This document shows positions 56,732 to 64,000 of a DNA stretch of 64,000 nt, piece after piece. Below the pieces are notes generated by a model that ran no database searches, was not told the DNA's origin, and saw only the letters and a list, made by a program, of their open reading frames with translations. The stretch's first letter is position 1. Every line of letters begins with the position of its first letter. Position numbers and translations under genes: made by a program. Origin of the DNA: a virus; the IMG/VR virus record IMGVR_UViG_3300042010_000030, positions 1 through 64,000 of that record; one strand, 5' to 3'.

Positions 56732-57952
56732 GTGACCGTTCAAAGTTATGAAATGATCGAAAGCTACGGTAAGCCGATCAAAGCATGGACTCGTGGTGTG
56801 CTTGTCGAAGAGCAAGCCAAAGAACAACTGCGCAACGTCGCACAGATGCCGTTCATCCATAAGCATCTCGCAGTAATGCCTGATGTGCATTGGGGTATGG
56901 GTGCAACTGTAGGGAGTGTCATCGCAACTAAAGGTGCAATCATCCCTGCTGCTGTAGGTGTTGACATCGGTTGCGGTATGATCGCTCAAGAAACCTCTTT
57001 GCGAGCAATCGACCTTCCAGACAGCTTGGCGTTGATTCGCAGTGACATCGAACGCGCTGTACCTCATGGTTTCGTGTCGACACCAGGTCGTTCCAAGAAT
57101 GGTAGCTGGATGGTCGCGCCGAACTCTGCAATCACGCGTTATAGCACTCTTGCTGATCGCTACGACAAGATCCTCGAAAAGCATCCGCTGATCAACCAAA
57201 ACAACCCGTTGAAACAAATGGGCACACTCGGCGGTGGTAATCACTTCATCGAACTGTGCCTTGATGAGCGTGACCATGTGTGGGTGATGTTGCACTCTGG
57301 TAGTCGTGGTGCTGGTAACAAGATCGGTACATACTTCATCGACAAAGCAAAAGAAGAGATTGCACGCCAGTACATTCACTTGCCTGACAAAGATCTGGCG
57401 TATCTGGTTGAAGGTTCTGAACTGTTTGACGACTACTGTGAAGCGGTGTCGTGGGCTCAGGATTACGCCATGATGAACCGTCTGCAAATGATGGAGCTGA
57501 CCCTCGGTGTGTTGCGCAAGCATTTGACCGCATTCAGCTTGCAGAAGAGCGCGGTCAATGCTCACCATAACTACGTGTCGAAAGAGTTTCACTTCGGCTC
57601 TGATGTTCTGGTAACGCGTAAAGGCGCGGTCAGTGCGCAAGTCGGTCAACTGGGTATCATCCCAGGTAGCATGGGTGCGAAGAGCTTCATTGTTCGTGGT
57701 AAGGGCAACGCCGATTCGTTCTGCTCGTGTTCGCACGGTGCTGGTCGTGTCATGAGTCGCACCCAAGCCAAGAAACAGTTCACGGTTGAAGATCACATCG
57801 AAGCGACCAAAGGTATCGAGTGCCGTAAGGACAAAGAGGTCATCGACGAAACGCCGGCAGCCTACAAAGACATTGAAGCGGTAATGGCTGCGCAGTCTGC
57901 ATTGGTTGATATCGTTCATACCCTGCGCCAAGTGATTTGCGTTAAGGGCTAG
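56732..57952 (+). CDS. rtcB: RNA ligase RtcB
   Basis: 406 aa, start GTG 56732 after GAAGAAGGAATTACACA. GTP-dependent RtcB joins RNA 2',3'-cyclic phosphate (or 3'-phosphate) ends to 5'-OH ends. PDVHWGMGATVGSV, GVDIGCGM (metal Asp/Cys), GTLGGGNHFIEL, LHSGSRGAGN and the guanylylated His in SCSHGAGR are all present. It could repair tRNAs cut by host anticodon nucleases. Confidence 0.95.
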   Translation: MTVQSYEMIESYGKPIKAWTRGVLVEEQAKEQLRNVAQMPFIHKHLAVMPDVHWGMGATVGSVIATKGAIIPAAVGVDIGCGMIAQETSLRAIDLPDSLALIRSDIERAVPHGFVSTPGRSKNGSWMVAPNSAITRYSTLADRYDKILEKHPLINQNNPLKQMGTLGGGNHFIELCLDERDHVWVMLHSGSRGAGNKIGTYFIDKAKEEIARQYIHLPDKDLAYLVEGSELFDDYCEAVSWAQDYAMMNRLQMMELTLGVLRKHLTAFSLQKSAVNAHHNYVSKEFHFGSDVLVTRKGAVSAQVGQLGIIPGSMGAKSFIVRGKGNADSFCSCSHGAGRVMSRTQAKKQFTVEDHIEATKGIECRKDKEVIDETPAAYKDIEAVMAAQSALVDIVHTLRQVICVKG

Positions 57953-57961
57953 TACAATCGA

Positions 57962-57992
57962 GTAAAGGGATGTATGATGTGCATCTCTTTAC
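57962..57992 (+). promoter_or_regulatory. Hairpin with TATGAT in loop
   Basis: GTAAAGGGATG (57962-57972) pairs with 57982-57992 (one G-U). The loop begins TATGAT, but no good -35 is visible. Confidence 0.5.
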
Positions 57993-58020
57993 AACAATCC
58001 ATTTGAAGAAGGCTTATATC

Positions 58021-58521
58021 ATGAACCAAGAACAAGCTGCAAAGTGCGTGCTGAAGCTCAACACGCCAGTCTTGAACGCACTGTTCCCTGAAGGCACAGA
58101 AGCCCGTGTAGAGCTTGTCAACGCGGCTCTGACTGAGGTTACTAACACCTACGTCAAGACTGCATTGACCCAACACGTCCAGGATCATCTGCGCACTCTG
58201 ACTCAAGAAGTCAAGCAGGCAACTAATGTCAAAGCAATCGTTGAAAAGTACTTCGCCGATAGCGGTTTGTGGAACTCTGTCACAAAGTTGCAGCCTGGTA
58301 CCAAACTCGTCGAGGCACTTGCTCGGGCGGCTGAAAATGCGTTGAGTGACAAGTTCTACCAAATGCTCAGCGACAAGGTTGAAGCTGTTGCTAAAGAATA
58401 CGAGGACAAGCTTGACGCTCGGGTTGAATATGCTATCAAGCAGCGCATTGATCGACTGACCACTGATGCAATTCAGAAGCGCGTTGATGCGGCTGTCAAT
58501 GCTGCACGGGCGGCAATGTAA
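58021..58521 (+). CDS. Hypothetical helical protein
   Basis: 166 aa from ATG 58021 with GAAGAAGG upstream. Almost entirely helical with Ala/Lys/Glu heptads; probably oligomeric. Overlaps the next start by 1 nt. Unrecognised. Confidence 0.72.
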   Translation: MNQEQAAKCVLKLNTPVLNALFPEGTEARVELVNAALTEVTNTYVKTALTQHVQDHLRTLTQEVKQATNVKAIVEKYFADSGLWNSVTKLQPGTKLVEALARAAENALSDKFYQMLSDKVEAVAKEYEDKLDARVEYAIKQRIDRLTTDAIQKRVDAAVNAARAAM

Positions 58522-58823
58522 TGAGCGGCATCATCGCGATTATCAACAAGATGCATGAATCAATCAGTGCAATGGGTGTTGTTCTCAACCAGGTAGCAGA
58601 TTACAAATGCCCCGGTCGCAATGAAATGAACAAGCGATGGAACGAGCTTGAACGCATGATGAAAGAGCTGAACAGACCGCCTGTTGAGATCACCGCTAAA
58701 ATGGTCAGGGACTTACATGGGCACACCGGTGAAGGTTTGATGGCGTGCAAGAAAGCGCTGGTCGCTTCACATGGCCACTACGACAAAGCGCTTGAACATC
58801 TGCGCACCTCAGGCAACTGTTAA
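58521..58823 (+). CDS. Protein with EF-Ts-type UBA domain
   Basis: 100 aa. Residues about 57-95 ([29 protein letters not shown]...KALEHLR) match the N-terminal UBA-like domain of elongation factor Ts (LR--TGAGMMDCKKAL-E--GD---A---LR), which binds EF-Tu. The N-terminal half is an unrecognised helix. It could contact host EF-Tu. Confidence 0.65.
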   Translation: MSGIIAIINKMHESISAMGVVLNQVADYKCPGRNEMNKRWNELERMMKELNRPPVEITAKMVRDLHGHTGEGLMACKKALVASHGHYDKALEHLRTSGNC

Positions 58824-58838
58824 TCAAAGGAAACCGAA

Positions 58839-59126
58839 ATGTTGAAAACGTATGAAGCTGAAGTCTGCATTGACGGTATCTGGCACTGTCAGCCTGTTGT
58901 CATTCTCAGTGACCTCAAGACAGTTAACATTGAAGCCGAACGTGCGCTGTTCGAAAGCACCAACAAAGTTCCGAACGGTGTGTTCTGGGCCGGTGATTGC
59001 TACAACTTCACTTGTGGCACTGACCAGACAACCTGGATGATGTTCGACAATAAATGGTACGGCTGGCTCAAATGTGCGCAAGTGCGCGCAAAGCAAGCCG
59101 AACAACTCGAAGGAGAAGAAGTATGA
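58839..59126 (+). CDS. Small hypothetical protein
   Basis: 95 aa, AAAGGA upstream. Strand-rich with aromatic residues (DGIWHCQPVVIL, TTWMMFDNKWYGWLKC). Ends in the next gene's start (ATGA). Confidence 0.7.
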   Translation: MLKTYEAEVCIDGIWHCQPVVILSDLKTVNIEAERALFESTNKVPNGVFWAGDCYNFTCGTDQTTWMMFDNKWYGWLKCAQVRAKQAEQLEGEEV

Positions 59127-59431
59127 CCGCTGTCAACACGTTGGATGATGTAAAACGCGACTACCGTTATGTCTGGGAGTTCAAAGCCGAATACATTGCC
59201 GGCCTATACAAGCGCGATGCCAATTCATGCCTAACACTGTCAAAGGTGATGGGTGTTGACTTCAAAGCTGTGTATCGCCACGAAAGTCAACTTACCGGTG
59301 AGTTCCATAAAAACAAATGGGATGAAGGTAATGTCGATTGGGACACCGAAACTTTCTACGCTGTCAATCCTAAAGGCAAGGTTATCGTGTTCTCTAACTC
59401 CGAATGGGGTGGTGTGGGGCGCGTGAAGTAA
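59123..59431 (+). CDS. Small hypothetical protein
   Basis: 102 aa from ATG 59123, AAGGAGAAG upstream. Aromatic- and charge-rich, unrecognised. Confidence 0.7.
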   Translation: MTAVNTLDDVKRDYRYVWEFKAEYIAGLYKRDANSCLTLSKVMGVDFKAVYRHESQLTGEFHKNKWDEGNVDWDTETFYAVNPKGKVIVFSNSEWGGVGRVK

Positions 59432-59736
59432 TGAGCTGCCCTATTGGTTATATCCTGAGCGTGTCGCAGAAGTATTGCACCTACGACAAGAACCAGATCA
59501 TGCATGCTGTAACCGAAGAGACAGGTGAACTTGCAACTGAAGTCGCCATCGATCTTGGTTACAAAGACCGTGAACCTGGTCCTGACGGCGTTGTAGGTGA
59601 GGCTGTTGACTTGATCATCACCGCAGTCGACATGATGAACGCACAAAAGCCTGGCATTACGGTTGAAGAGATCTATGCCATTGTCAACAACAAATGCAAC
59701 AAGTGGATTGCAAAGGTGGAGAAAGGATTGAAATGA
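59431..59736 (+). CDS. MazG-like nucleotide pyrophosphohydrolase, short
   Basis: 101 aa from ATG 59431. VTEETGELATEVAIDLGYKD...VVGEAVDLIITAVDMM carries the EE--E and E--D helix motifs of MazG/dUTPase-like all-alpha NTP pyrophosphatases. It is a second such protein besides 24380. Confidence 0.75.
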   Translation: MSCPIGYILSVSQKYCTYDKNQIMHAVTEETGELATEVAIDLGYKDREPGPDGVVGEAVDLIITAVDMMNAQKPGITVEEIYAIVNNKCNKWIAKVEKGLK

Positions 59737-60221
59737 AACCGTTAATCAAACATCAGACGCAACCATGTACTGTGAGTTGCGTTGCTACATGCCTGGCAAT
59801 GTTGGTTGATGAACCTGTACAAGGTTTGATTGACCAGTTCCATGAGAAGTATCGCGCAGGTGCGACTTCGATGGGGCAACTGCTGAATGAACTGCAAATC
59901 CCTTGTACGTCGTTCGACAGTCTATCCCTACCTACGCTGATCTCCTCTGGTGCGTATCTGGTTAGCGTTCCATCTCTGAACATTCAGGGTGGCATGCACC
60001 AGATCATCATTGAAGTCACCGAGGATGGTTACTTCGTCAACGATCCTGTCAAAGGCATTGAAGGCAAGTTGTTCTATGGTCTCCGCGGTGAAACCTTTCC
60101 TGTTGAAGGTGAGGTCGAACTGGGTGGCTTCGTTGTCGATGGTTTTATTGACCGTGAATGGTTGGAGGGACGTGATGCGAGGGTATCGAATCAGCCAAGC
60201 GCAACTGAACAAGCTTGTTGA
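59733..60221 (+). CDS. C39-type cysteine peptidase-like protein
   Basis: 162 aa from ATG 59733. QTQPCTVSCVATCLAMLVDEPV at the N-terminus and GGMHQIIIEVTEDGYFVNDPVKG later have the Cys...His...Asp layout of C39-like peptidases (also used by bacteriocin-processing domains). No transporter or precursor is seen nearby. Target unknown. Confidence 0.65.
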   Translation: MKPLIKHQTQPCTVSCVATCLAMLVDEPVQGLIDQFHEKYRAGATSMGQLLNELQIPCTSFDSLSLPTLISSGAYLVSVPSLNIQGGMHQIIIEVTEDGYFVNDPVKGIEGKLFYGLRGETFPVEGEVELGGFVVDGFIDREWLEGRDARVSNQPSATEQAC

Positions 60222-60369
60222 CTTGGCGACGACTCAGGAAGCGCTGACTATCTTGGACAGCCTACAACTGCTAGAGAACCCGTACAGCACGGTACAGCGT
60301 CAGCCTGACAAACGTGCATGGCCCGAGACTGTCACAGCGGGTGACGTGCGAAAAGGTAATTTTCCTTAA
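60175..60369 (+). CDS. Small hypothetical protein
   Basis: 64 aa from ATG 60175, inside the previous gene, with TTGGAGGGA upstream. Helical N-terminus (ISQAQLNKLVDLATTQEAL), unrecognised. Confidence 0.65.
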   Translation: MRGYRISQAQLNKLVDLATTQEALTILDSLQLLENPYSTVQRQPDKRAWPETVTAGDVRKGNFP

Positions 60370-60377
60370 AATAATGC

Positions 60378-60406
60378 TTGTGGCATTGAGTGATCATCTG
60401 TAGAAT
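60378..60406 (+). promoter_or_regulatory. Sigma70-like promoter candidate
   Basis: TTGTGG 60378-60383, 17-nt spacer, TAGAAT 60401-60406. Confidence 0.5.
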
Positions 60407-60451
60407 CGTTCTCATAGTGAAGCAACAACTTATCATGAAAGGAGAATCAAG

Positions 60452-60691
60452 ATGGTCTCTCAAGCTCATCAAGTCCTCGAAAAGACGTTTGAGGCAGCAG
60501 GTTTCAAAGGCTCTTGGATCAAAGGCACACTGCATGACGGTGGTGCCATCTTCCTCAACGCGCAAAAGATGTTCCCTAATTGCGTTTGGAACAGCGTGTA
60601 TCAGCAGATTGACTTCAACGACCAAAGCTGCATCGAATACATCGCTCACGCCAACTCAATGTTTGAAGTGACCTACAAGGCGGTGTGGTAA
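60452..60691 (+). CDS. Small hypothetical protein
   Basis: 79 aa, AAAGGAG upstream. VSQAHQVLEKTFEAAGFKGSWIKGTLHDGG...; unrecognised. Stop overlaps the next ATG. Confidence 0.7.
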   Translation: MVSQAHQVLEKTFEAAGFKGSWIKGTLHDGGAIFLNAQKMFPNCVWNSVYQQIDFNDQSCIEYIAHANSMFEVTYKAVW

Positions 60692-60852
60692 TGTTCTGGA
60701 GCTTCGGTAATTTCCAAGCTGAACAAAAGGTGTGGGCTAAGTCATACGGCCGTTGCAGACACATCACCGATTACAAACTCCCAAGCGGCTATCGAGCCAA
60801 ACGCAAACAAAAGCGTAAGGCTCAACGCGTAGCACGGAAGATGAAACCATGA
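60691..60852 (+). CDS. Small basic protein, 53 aa
   Basis: MFWSFGNFQAEQKVW... ends in a Lys/Arg-rich tail (RAKRKQKRKAQRVARKMKP), suggesting nucleic acid binding. It overlaps both neighbours by 1 and 4 nt. Confidence 0.7.
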   Translation: MFWSFGNFQAEQKVWAKSYGRCRHITDYKLPSGYRAKRKQKRKAQRVARKMKP

Positions 60853-61082
60853 AACGTTTATTCCTGTTGTGCGCTATTGCGTCAGTTCTGACTGGTTGCG
60901 CAATCACTGAAGAACAACGCATCGACGAAGCCTATGAGTTTTGCGGCTTTCGCGGTTACAAGTACCTGAAGGTCTATCGTGCGTACGGTGAGATCGATGC
61001 AATCTACTGTTCACTCGGTGAAGGTATCCGAGAAGAACCTTTCACTAACCCTCTTGAAAACCTGGATGTGCCTCATGAATAG
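60849..61082 (+). CDS. Lipoprotein
   Basis: 77 aa. Signal peptide MKRLFLLCAIASVLTGCA with lipobox LTGC, then a small soluble domain. Outer-membrane or periplasmic location is likely; role unknown, possibly superinfection exclusion. Confidence 0.75.
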   Translation: MKRLFLLCAIASVLTGCAITEEQRIDEAYEFCGFRGYKYLKVYRAYGEIDAIYCSLGEGIREEPFTNPLENLDVPHE

Positions 61083-61089
61083 GACAACC

Positions 61090-61344
61090 ATGTTTGCCGT
61101 TTGTGACACTTGTGGTGCGACTGCAATGTGTTATGATCTAGGCGAAGACACCCACATTTGCGAAGCTTGCGATTGGGCACCAAAGATCGAAGCTGAGCGT
61201 AAACAAATGCGAGCAACTATCGCCACGCTGACCAACAACCAAGCATTATTGGTTGAAATGCTCAAGAAGCTTTGGTTCATCGTCCCTAACGGTTACAAAT
61301 CCGAAATCACTGCTAAGCTGTCGGAGATCAAAAATCATGAGTAA
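61090..61344 (+). CDS. Zinc-binding hypothetical protein
   Basis: 84 aa from ATG 61090 with AGGA upstream (ATG 61075 is possible). CDTC and CEAC form a zinc ribbon, followed by a helix (KIEAERKQMRATIATLTNNQALLVEMLKKL). Confidence 0.68.
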   Translation: MFAVCDTCGATAMCYDLGEDTHICEACDWAPKIEAERKQMRATIATLTNNQALLVEMLKKLWFIVPNGYKSEITAKLSEIKNHE

Positions 61345-61642
61345 GTATTGCAACAGTCTCACCACGATGGGTCACGGCGAAGGAGCACGTTGTGGTCAAC
61401 AGTACTACGATGAAATTTACCAGTGTGGTGCGTGCGCCAAGAAAGAATTGAAGCGCTTGCAATCGATTGTAACAGTCGCTACAATGATCGCTGCCGAGGT
61501 AGATCGGTCTGAAGCTGAACTTGGTCGACCATACAAAGAAACCTACGTTCATCCAAGTACTGGTAAAACCGAAGACAACGCCCTCACCATCAATATGCGT
61601 TTGCTGAACCAGCTGCGCAAAGCTGTTAAGGAACTCAAATGA
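61337..61642 (+). CDS. Zinc-binding hypothetical protein
   Basis: 101 aa from ATG 61337. CNSLTTMGHGEGARCG...QCGACAKKELKRLQ gives a zinc-finger-like N-terminus followed by helices. Unrecognised. Confidence 0.7.
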   Translation: MSKYCNSLTTMGHGEGARCGQQYYDEIYQCGACAKKELKRLQSIVTVATMIAAEVDRSEAELGRPYKETYVHPSTGKTEDNALTINMRLLNQLRKAVKELK

Positions 61643-61863
61643 ACGTCAAACAATATCGTTTGCTGACTGACAGCACGACTGAACCAAAGGCCACCAAGGG
61701 CACAGTCGTGCAAAAGTGCCGCATGCACGACTACGGTTGCGCCAGTGACGATACTCGAATTACCTGTGTACATCACATCAGCTTGACACTCGATGTGGAT
61801 GGTGGCTATCCGTTCTTCACCCACCCATTCAAAGATCTTGAAGAAATCAAGGAAGCCGAATAA
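61639..61863 (+). CDS. Small hypothetical protein
   Basis: 74 aa. Strand-rich with two Cys and several His (KCRMHDYGC, TCVHHIS). Coupled to both neighbours. Confidence 0.7.
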   Translation: MNVKQYRLLTDSTTEPKATKGTVVQKCRMHDYGCASDDTRITCVHHISLTLDVDGGYPFFTHPFKDLEEIKEAE

Positions 61864-62063
61864 TGGACGGCTTCGCTGCATTCATCCTTGTAATGTTCTT
61901 CGTAGGTGGTATCAGCTTTTCTGCGGGCCGCTATACGCCACTTGCTGACGTCAAATCCGATTGTGCCAAGGCAGGTGAAACTACCATTCAGGGCACGATC
62001 ATCAAATGTAAACCTGTCGCTGCCTGGGTTGATGGCAAGCGTGTCGAATTCGTGGAGCAATAA
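61863..62063 (+). CDS. Small membrane-anchored protein
   Basis: 66 aa. An N-terminal membrane segment (FAAFILVMFFVGGISFSAG) and a short outward domain with two Cys. It starts in the previous stop (TAATG). Confidence 0.68.
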   Translation: MDGFAAFILVMFFVGGISFSAGRYTPLADVKSDCAKAGETTIQGTIIKCKPVAAWVDGKRVEFVEQ

Positions 62064-62065
62064 CT

Positions 62066-62728
62066 GTGGCAAAGACTTGTAAGAACATGAGCGCATTGGG
62101 TGGCTGCCAAATGCATAACCTCCACTGCGGTTATCCAAAGTGCTTGACCGATGATGTAATGCAACCTGCTGTAAAAGAACCTGCGAAGAACTATGTACTC
62201 ATCAATGGCATGCACTTCAGCCACAGTGAAATCCTCGAATGGCGTGAGAAAGAAGTCGCCTACAGGGACCGTCACGCTGATGATGTTGCGGTTGATACGT
62301 TCGCTCAAGCCATGAAGAACAAGATGGCTCAGATGCGTGAGCGGGGTCGTGGTGGCTGGGATAAGCCGGATGAGTGTACTGTGGAATCGCTTATCCAAAT
62401 GCTGATCGAAAACATCAGTAAAGGTGATCCAGTCGACATCGGCAACTTCGCCATGATGTTGTTCCATCGTGATGTACTTGCAGTTGACATGGCTAAGGCT
62501 TTGATGGATTCATACCTCACCTATCACAAACATATGGAAGCCGCAAAGAGGAAAGCCAAAGACGCGATGGGTATCGTTGAATTGCCTCGCATCCTGGTTG
62601 AACTCTACATCGACATGCAAAACAATGCCAGTCGTTACACTGTCGACCGTCGTATCACAACCGAAGAACGTCTGGTCAAGTTGCTCGCATATCCTGAAGA
62701 CCATAAGAAGGTTAGCAATGAGTTCTGA
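62066..62728 (+). CDS. Conserved phage protein with Cys-rich N-terminus
   Basis: 220 aa, start GTG 62066. CKNMSALGGCQMHNLHCGYPKC is a possible metal site. The middle KNKMAQMRERGRGGWDKPD...LIENISKGDPVDIGNFAMMLFHR follows a pattern (R-KGR-GW...H--KGDP-D--NF-MML) found in many phage proteins. Function unknown. Confidence 0.72.
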   Translation: MAKTCKNMSALGGCQMHNLHCGYPKCLTDDVMQPAVKEPAKNYVLINGMHFSHSEILEWREKEVAYRDRHADDVAVDTFAQAMKNKMAQMRERGRGGWDKPDECTVESLIQMLIENISKGDPVDIGNFAMMLFHRDVLAVDMAKALMDSYLTYHKHMEAAKRKAKDAMGIVELPRILVELYIDMQNNASRYTVDRRITTEERLVKLLAYPEDHKKVSNEF

Positions 62729-62912
62729 AAATATCTGCATACCTCGTGAACTTGCTGAAAGGCTTACACGGGTATATCCGAGAAATATCACTGACCCAGT
62801 GACAATACGAACAATCCAAATTCAGTCGGCGGCGGCGCATGATGAATTGCGCGCCGTTCTAGCATCAACTGAACATCGGACACCAGACATTACTAAAGGA
62901 ACATCCGAATGA
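62718..62912 (+). CDS. Small hypothetical protein
   Basis: 64 aa from ATG 62718, overlapping the previous gene by 11 nt. Basic, helical; unrecognised. Confidence 0.65.
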   Translation: MSSENICIPRELAERLTRVYPRNITDPVTIRTIQIQSAAAHDELRAVLASTEHRTPDITKGTSE

Positions 62913-63187
62913 AAAAGCTTATCGCACTCGCTGTACTGTCGTTGGCACTGGTTGGCTGTGGCCCAACCCATAACGAAGCCGCAATCGCCAACAGCTACAA
63001 CCTGAACTCCCCGATCAAGGTAGGCACGTTGCCTGATGGTCGTGGTGTTTCTCGCGTCATCATCGCCGTTCCTGGTAGCGTTCATCCACACTATGTCTAC
63101 TTCGTTGAAGGTGGCGGTACTACAGTCAATCGTGCGGTGTCTGAAGGCAAGACCACTCGCGTTCAAACCAACTCTCTTCTGGATTGA
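62909..63187 (+). CDS. Lipoprotein
   Basis: 92 aa. Signal peptide MKKLIALAVLSLALVGCG with lipobox LVGC, then a strand-rich domain ending in a TTVNRAVSEGKTT segment. Role unknown. Confidence 0.75.
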   Translation: MKKLIALAVLSLALVGCGPTHNEAAIANSYNLNSPIKVGTLPDGRGVSRVIIAVPGSVHPHYVYFVEGGGTTVNRAVSEGKTTRVQTNSLLD

Positions 63188-63195
63188 AGTCGTTA

Positions 63196-63243
63196 GCGTG
63201 GGCGCGAAAAAGCTTGCAAAGCATCAACCCCACGCCATACAAT
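63196..63243 (+). promoter_or_regulatory. Promoter with -35 in an inverted-repeat loop
   Basis: GCGTGGG (63196-63202) pairs with CCCACGC (63229-63235). TTGCAA 63214-63219 lies in the loop; 18-nt spacer, TACAAT 63238-63243. Confidence 0.65.
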
Positions 63244-63270
63244 GGAATCTGAAGACAAACATACTGGAGA

Positions 63271-63558
63271 ATGAATGTGAAGCTGTCTGAAGCTATTGAA
63301 CGCGCATTGGTAAAAGGTGTCTATGATGCCTCCAACCCATACATGTGCAACGCGATGTATTCGATGGGTTACCCTAACTTTGAGGCTGATATTGCCGAGA
63401 TGCTGGATACAATCAGCCCTGACAATTACACCTTGATTGGTGCTCTGGGCGACGTCTACCCAGATACGTTCGGCAACATGAACTACCTCAAAAAGTTTGC
63501 ATACACTTCCCAGCTGTATTGCTGGTGGGTATTCGATCTCAAGCGTAAGGGACTTTAA
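63271..63558 (+). CDS. Hypothetical protein
   Basis: 95 aa from ATG 63271; GTG 63277 (MKLSEAIERAL) fits the GGAG at 63266 better and may be the true start. Helical, aromatic C-terminus (QLYCWWVFDLKRKGL). Unrecognised. Confidence 0.7.
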   Translation: MNVKLSEAIERALVKGVYDASNPYMCNAMYSMGYPNFEADIAEMLDTISPDNYTLIGALGDVYPDTFGNMNYLKKFAYTSQLYCWWVFDLKRKGL

Positions 63559-63560
63559 TC

Positions 63561-63800
63561 ATGGCGTTCAAATCGCAAGGTAAAACCTGGGGTGAAGTCT
63601 ACGAACCAAAGGCACCGTTGCCAGGTAAAGGCCTTGAAGGTCAGAACTGCAATGTCACCCAATGCCAGAAGCCGAACAGCGCGCATCACTTCAACACTGT
63701 GATGAAAGCTTGGTACTGCCTTGAGTGTGCAGAGAAGATCGAATACTGGGCTAACAAAGACGGCAATTCGTTTTACGAAGGTGTGGTAGGGAGACGATAA
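63561..63800 (+). CDS. Small zinc-binding protein
   Basis: 79 aa. NCNVTQCQKPNSAHHF...AWYCLECAEKIEYWAN has paired Cys/His typical of a small zinc protein common in T4-like phages. Overlaps the next ATG. Confidence 0.72.
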   Translation: MAFKSQGKTWGEVYEPKAPLPGKGLEGQNCNVTQCQKPNSAHHFNTVMKAWYCLECAEKIEYWANKDGNSFYEGVVGRR

Positions 63801-64000
63801 TGGCTATTCATGAACATGATTGCGATGTGTGCATCAGCCTGGGTGAATTCAACGGTGAAGACTTGTACTTTCACCCTGGCAAGCACTGGACGTTGATCAG
63901 TCGCTACGGTCCTCATGGTGAATACTGCTCTGGTAGTCATGTCACCAAATACCCGCAAATGGCTGAAGCCCGTCGCCGTGCAGTTGAACGTGGTTTCATC
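63800..64000 (+). CDS. Hypothetical protein, 3' end missing
   Basis: 67 residues visible before the window ends. CDVCISLGEFNGEDLYFHPG with RYGPHGEYCSGS resembles small phage zinc-containing proteins; the C-terminus lies beyond the edge. Confidence 0.65.
   Translation, partial: MAIHEHDCDVCISLGEFNGEDLYFHPGKHWTLISRYGPHGEYCSGSHVTKYPQMAEARRRAVERGFI

Noticed and set aside
56627-57931. 434-aa open frame on the minus strand
   Set aside because: It lies opposite rtcB, whose catalytic motifs are intact; the antisense protein matches nothing and has a low-complexity codon shadow.
1-64000. Insertion sequences or transposases
   Set aside because: No transposase motifs or terminal inverted repeats with target duplications were seen.

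Overview
The window is part of the genome of a large lytic, T4-related tailed phage (myovirus). Every recognisable protein gene lies on the + strand. The genes are tightly packed, with frequent ATGA, TAATG and longer stop/start overlaps. The core set is the T4 replication, recombination and late-transcription set: UvsY, UvsW, late sigma gp55, gp46/gp47 nuclease, family B DNA polymerase gp43, dNMP kinase gp1, UvsX recombinase, gp41 helicase, DsbA, DexA-like exonuclease, rIIA and rIIB. Spanins and lipoprotein signals indicate a Gram-negative host. The base composition and T4-like but divergent proteins would fit a Pseudomonas-type gammaproteobacterial host, but that is inference.

Layout. 0-8 kb: end of a tail-tube-like gene, uvsY, a ParB-like gene, uvsW, about 700 nt of structured non-coding DNA, RNase HI, gp55, gp47 and gp46. 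8-15 kb: genes preceded by T4-type late-promoter motifs (TAAATA), including a zeta-like kinase, a 1307-aa protein ending in a PARP-type ADP-ribosyltransferase domain, and an acidic protein. Their N-termini resemble T4 internal-protein capsid-targeting peptides. 15-25 kb: two AP2-like paralogues, a macro domain, HAD phosphatase, QueE, a small membrane protein, QueD, two DNA-binding-like paralogues, FolE, DpdA transglycosylase, a second QueD-like protein, a glycosyltransferase and a MazG-like protein. This set should make a 7-deazaguanine and insert it into phage DNA. 25-34 kb: polymerase, dNMP kinase, UvsX, gp41, small early genes and DsbA. 34.7-40.2 kb: a cluster of 11 clear tRNA genes, several degenerate tRNA-like elements and small genes. 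40.3-41.9 kb: an SGNH hydrolase cassette bracketed by near-identical terminator repeats. 42-50 kb: a 689-aa protein and its partner, small genes, rIIA/rIIB and a small virion-like protein. 50-64 kb: spanins, RtcB RNA ligase and a long run of small accessory genes, many with zinc ribbons, membrane segments or lipoprotein signals.

How the parts work together. FolE, QueD and QueE supply 7-carboxy-7-deazaguanine and DpdA exchanges it for guanine in DNA. No QueC is visible, so the final base is open; the small QueD-like protein and the glycosyltransferase beside DpdA are candidate tailoring enzymes. The ADP-ribosyltransferase and the macro-domain protein could write and read or remove ADP-ribose. 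RtcB, the tRNAs and a GatB/YqeY-like protein could protect phage translation against tRNA damage.

Regulation. Two promoter classes are visible: TAAATA late motifs about 30-70 nt before candidate virion genes, and sigma70-like promoters before small early genes. Many of the sigma70-like promoters have their -35 or -10 box in the loop of an inverted repeat, and several are followed by a shared leader ending GAAGAAGGATTACATCATG.
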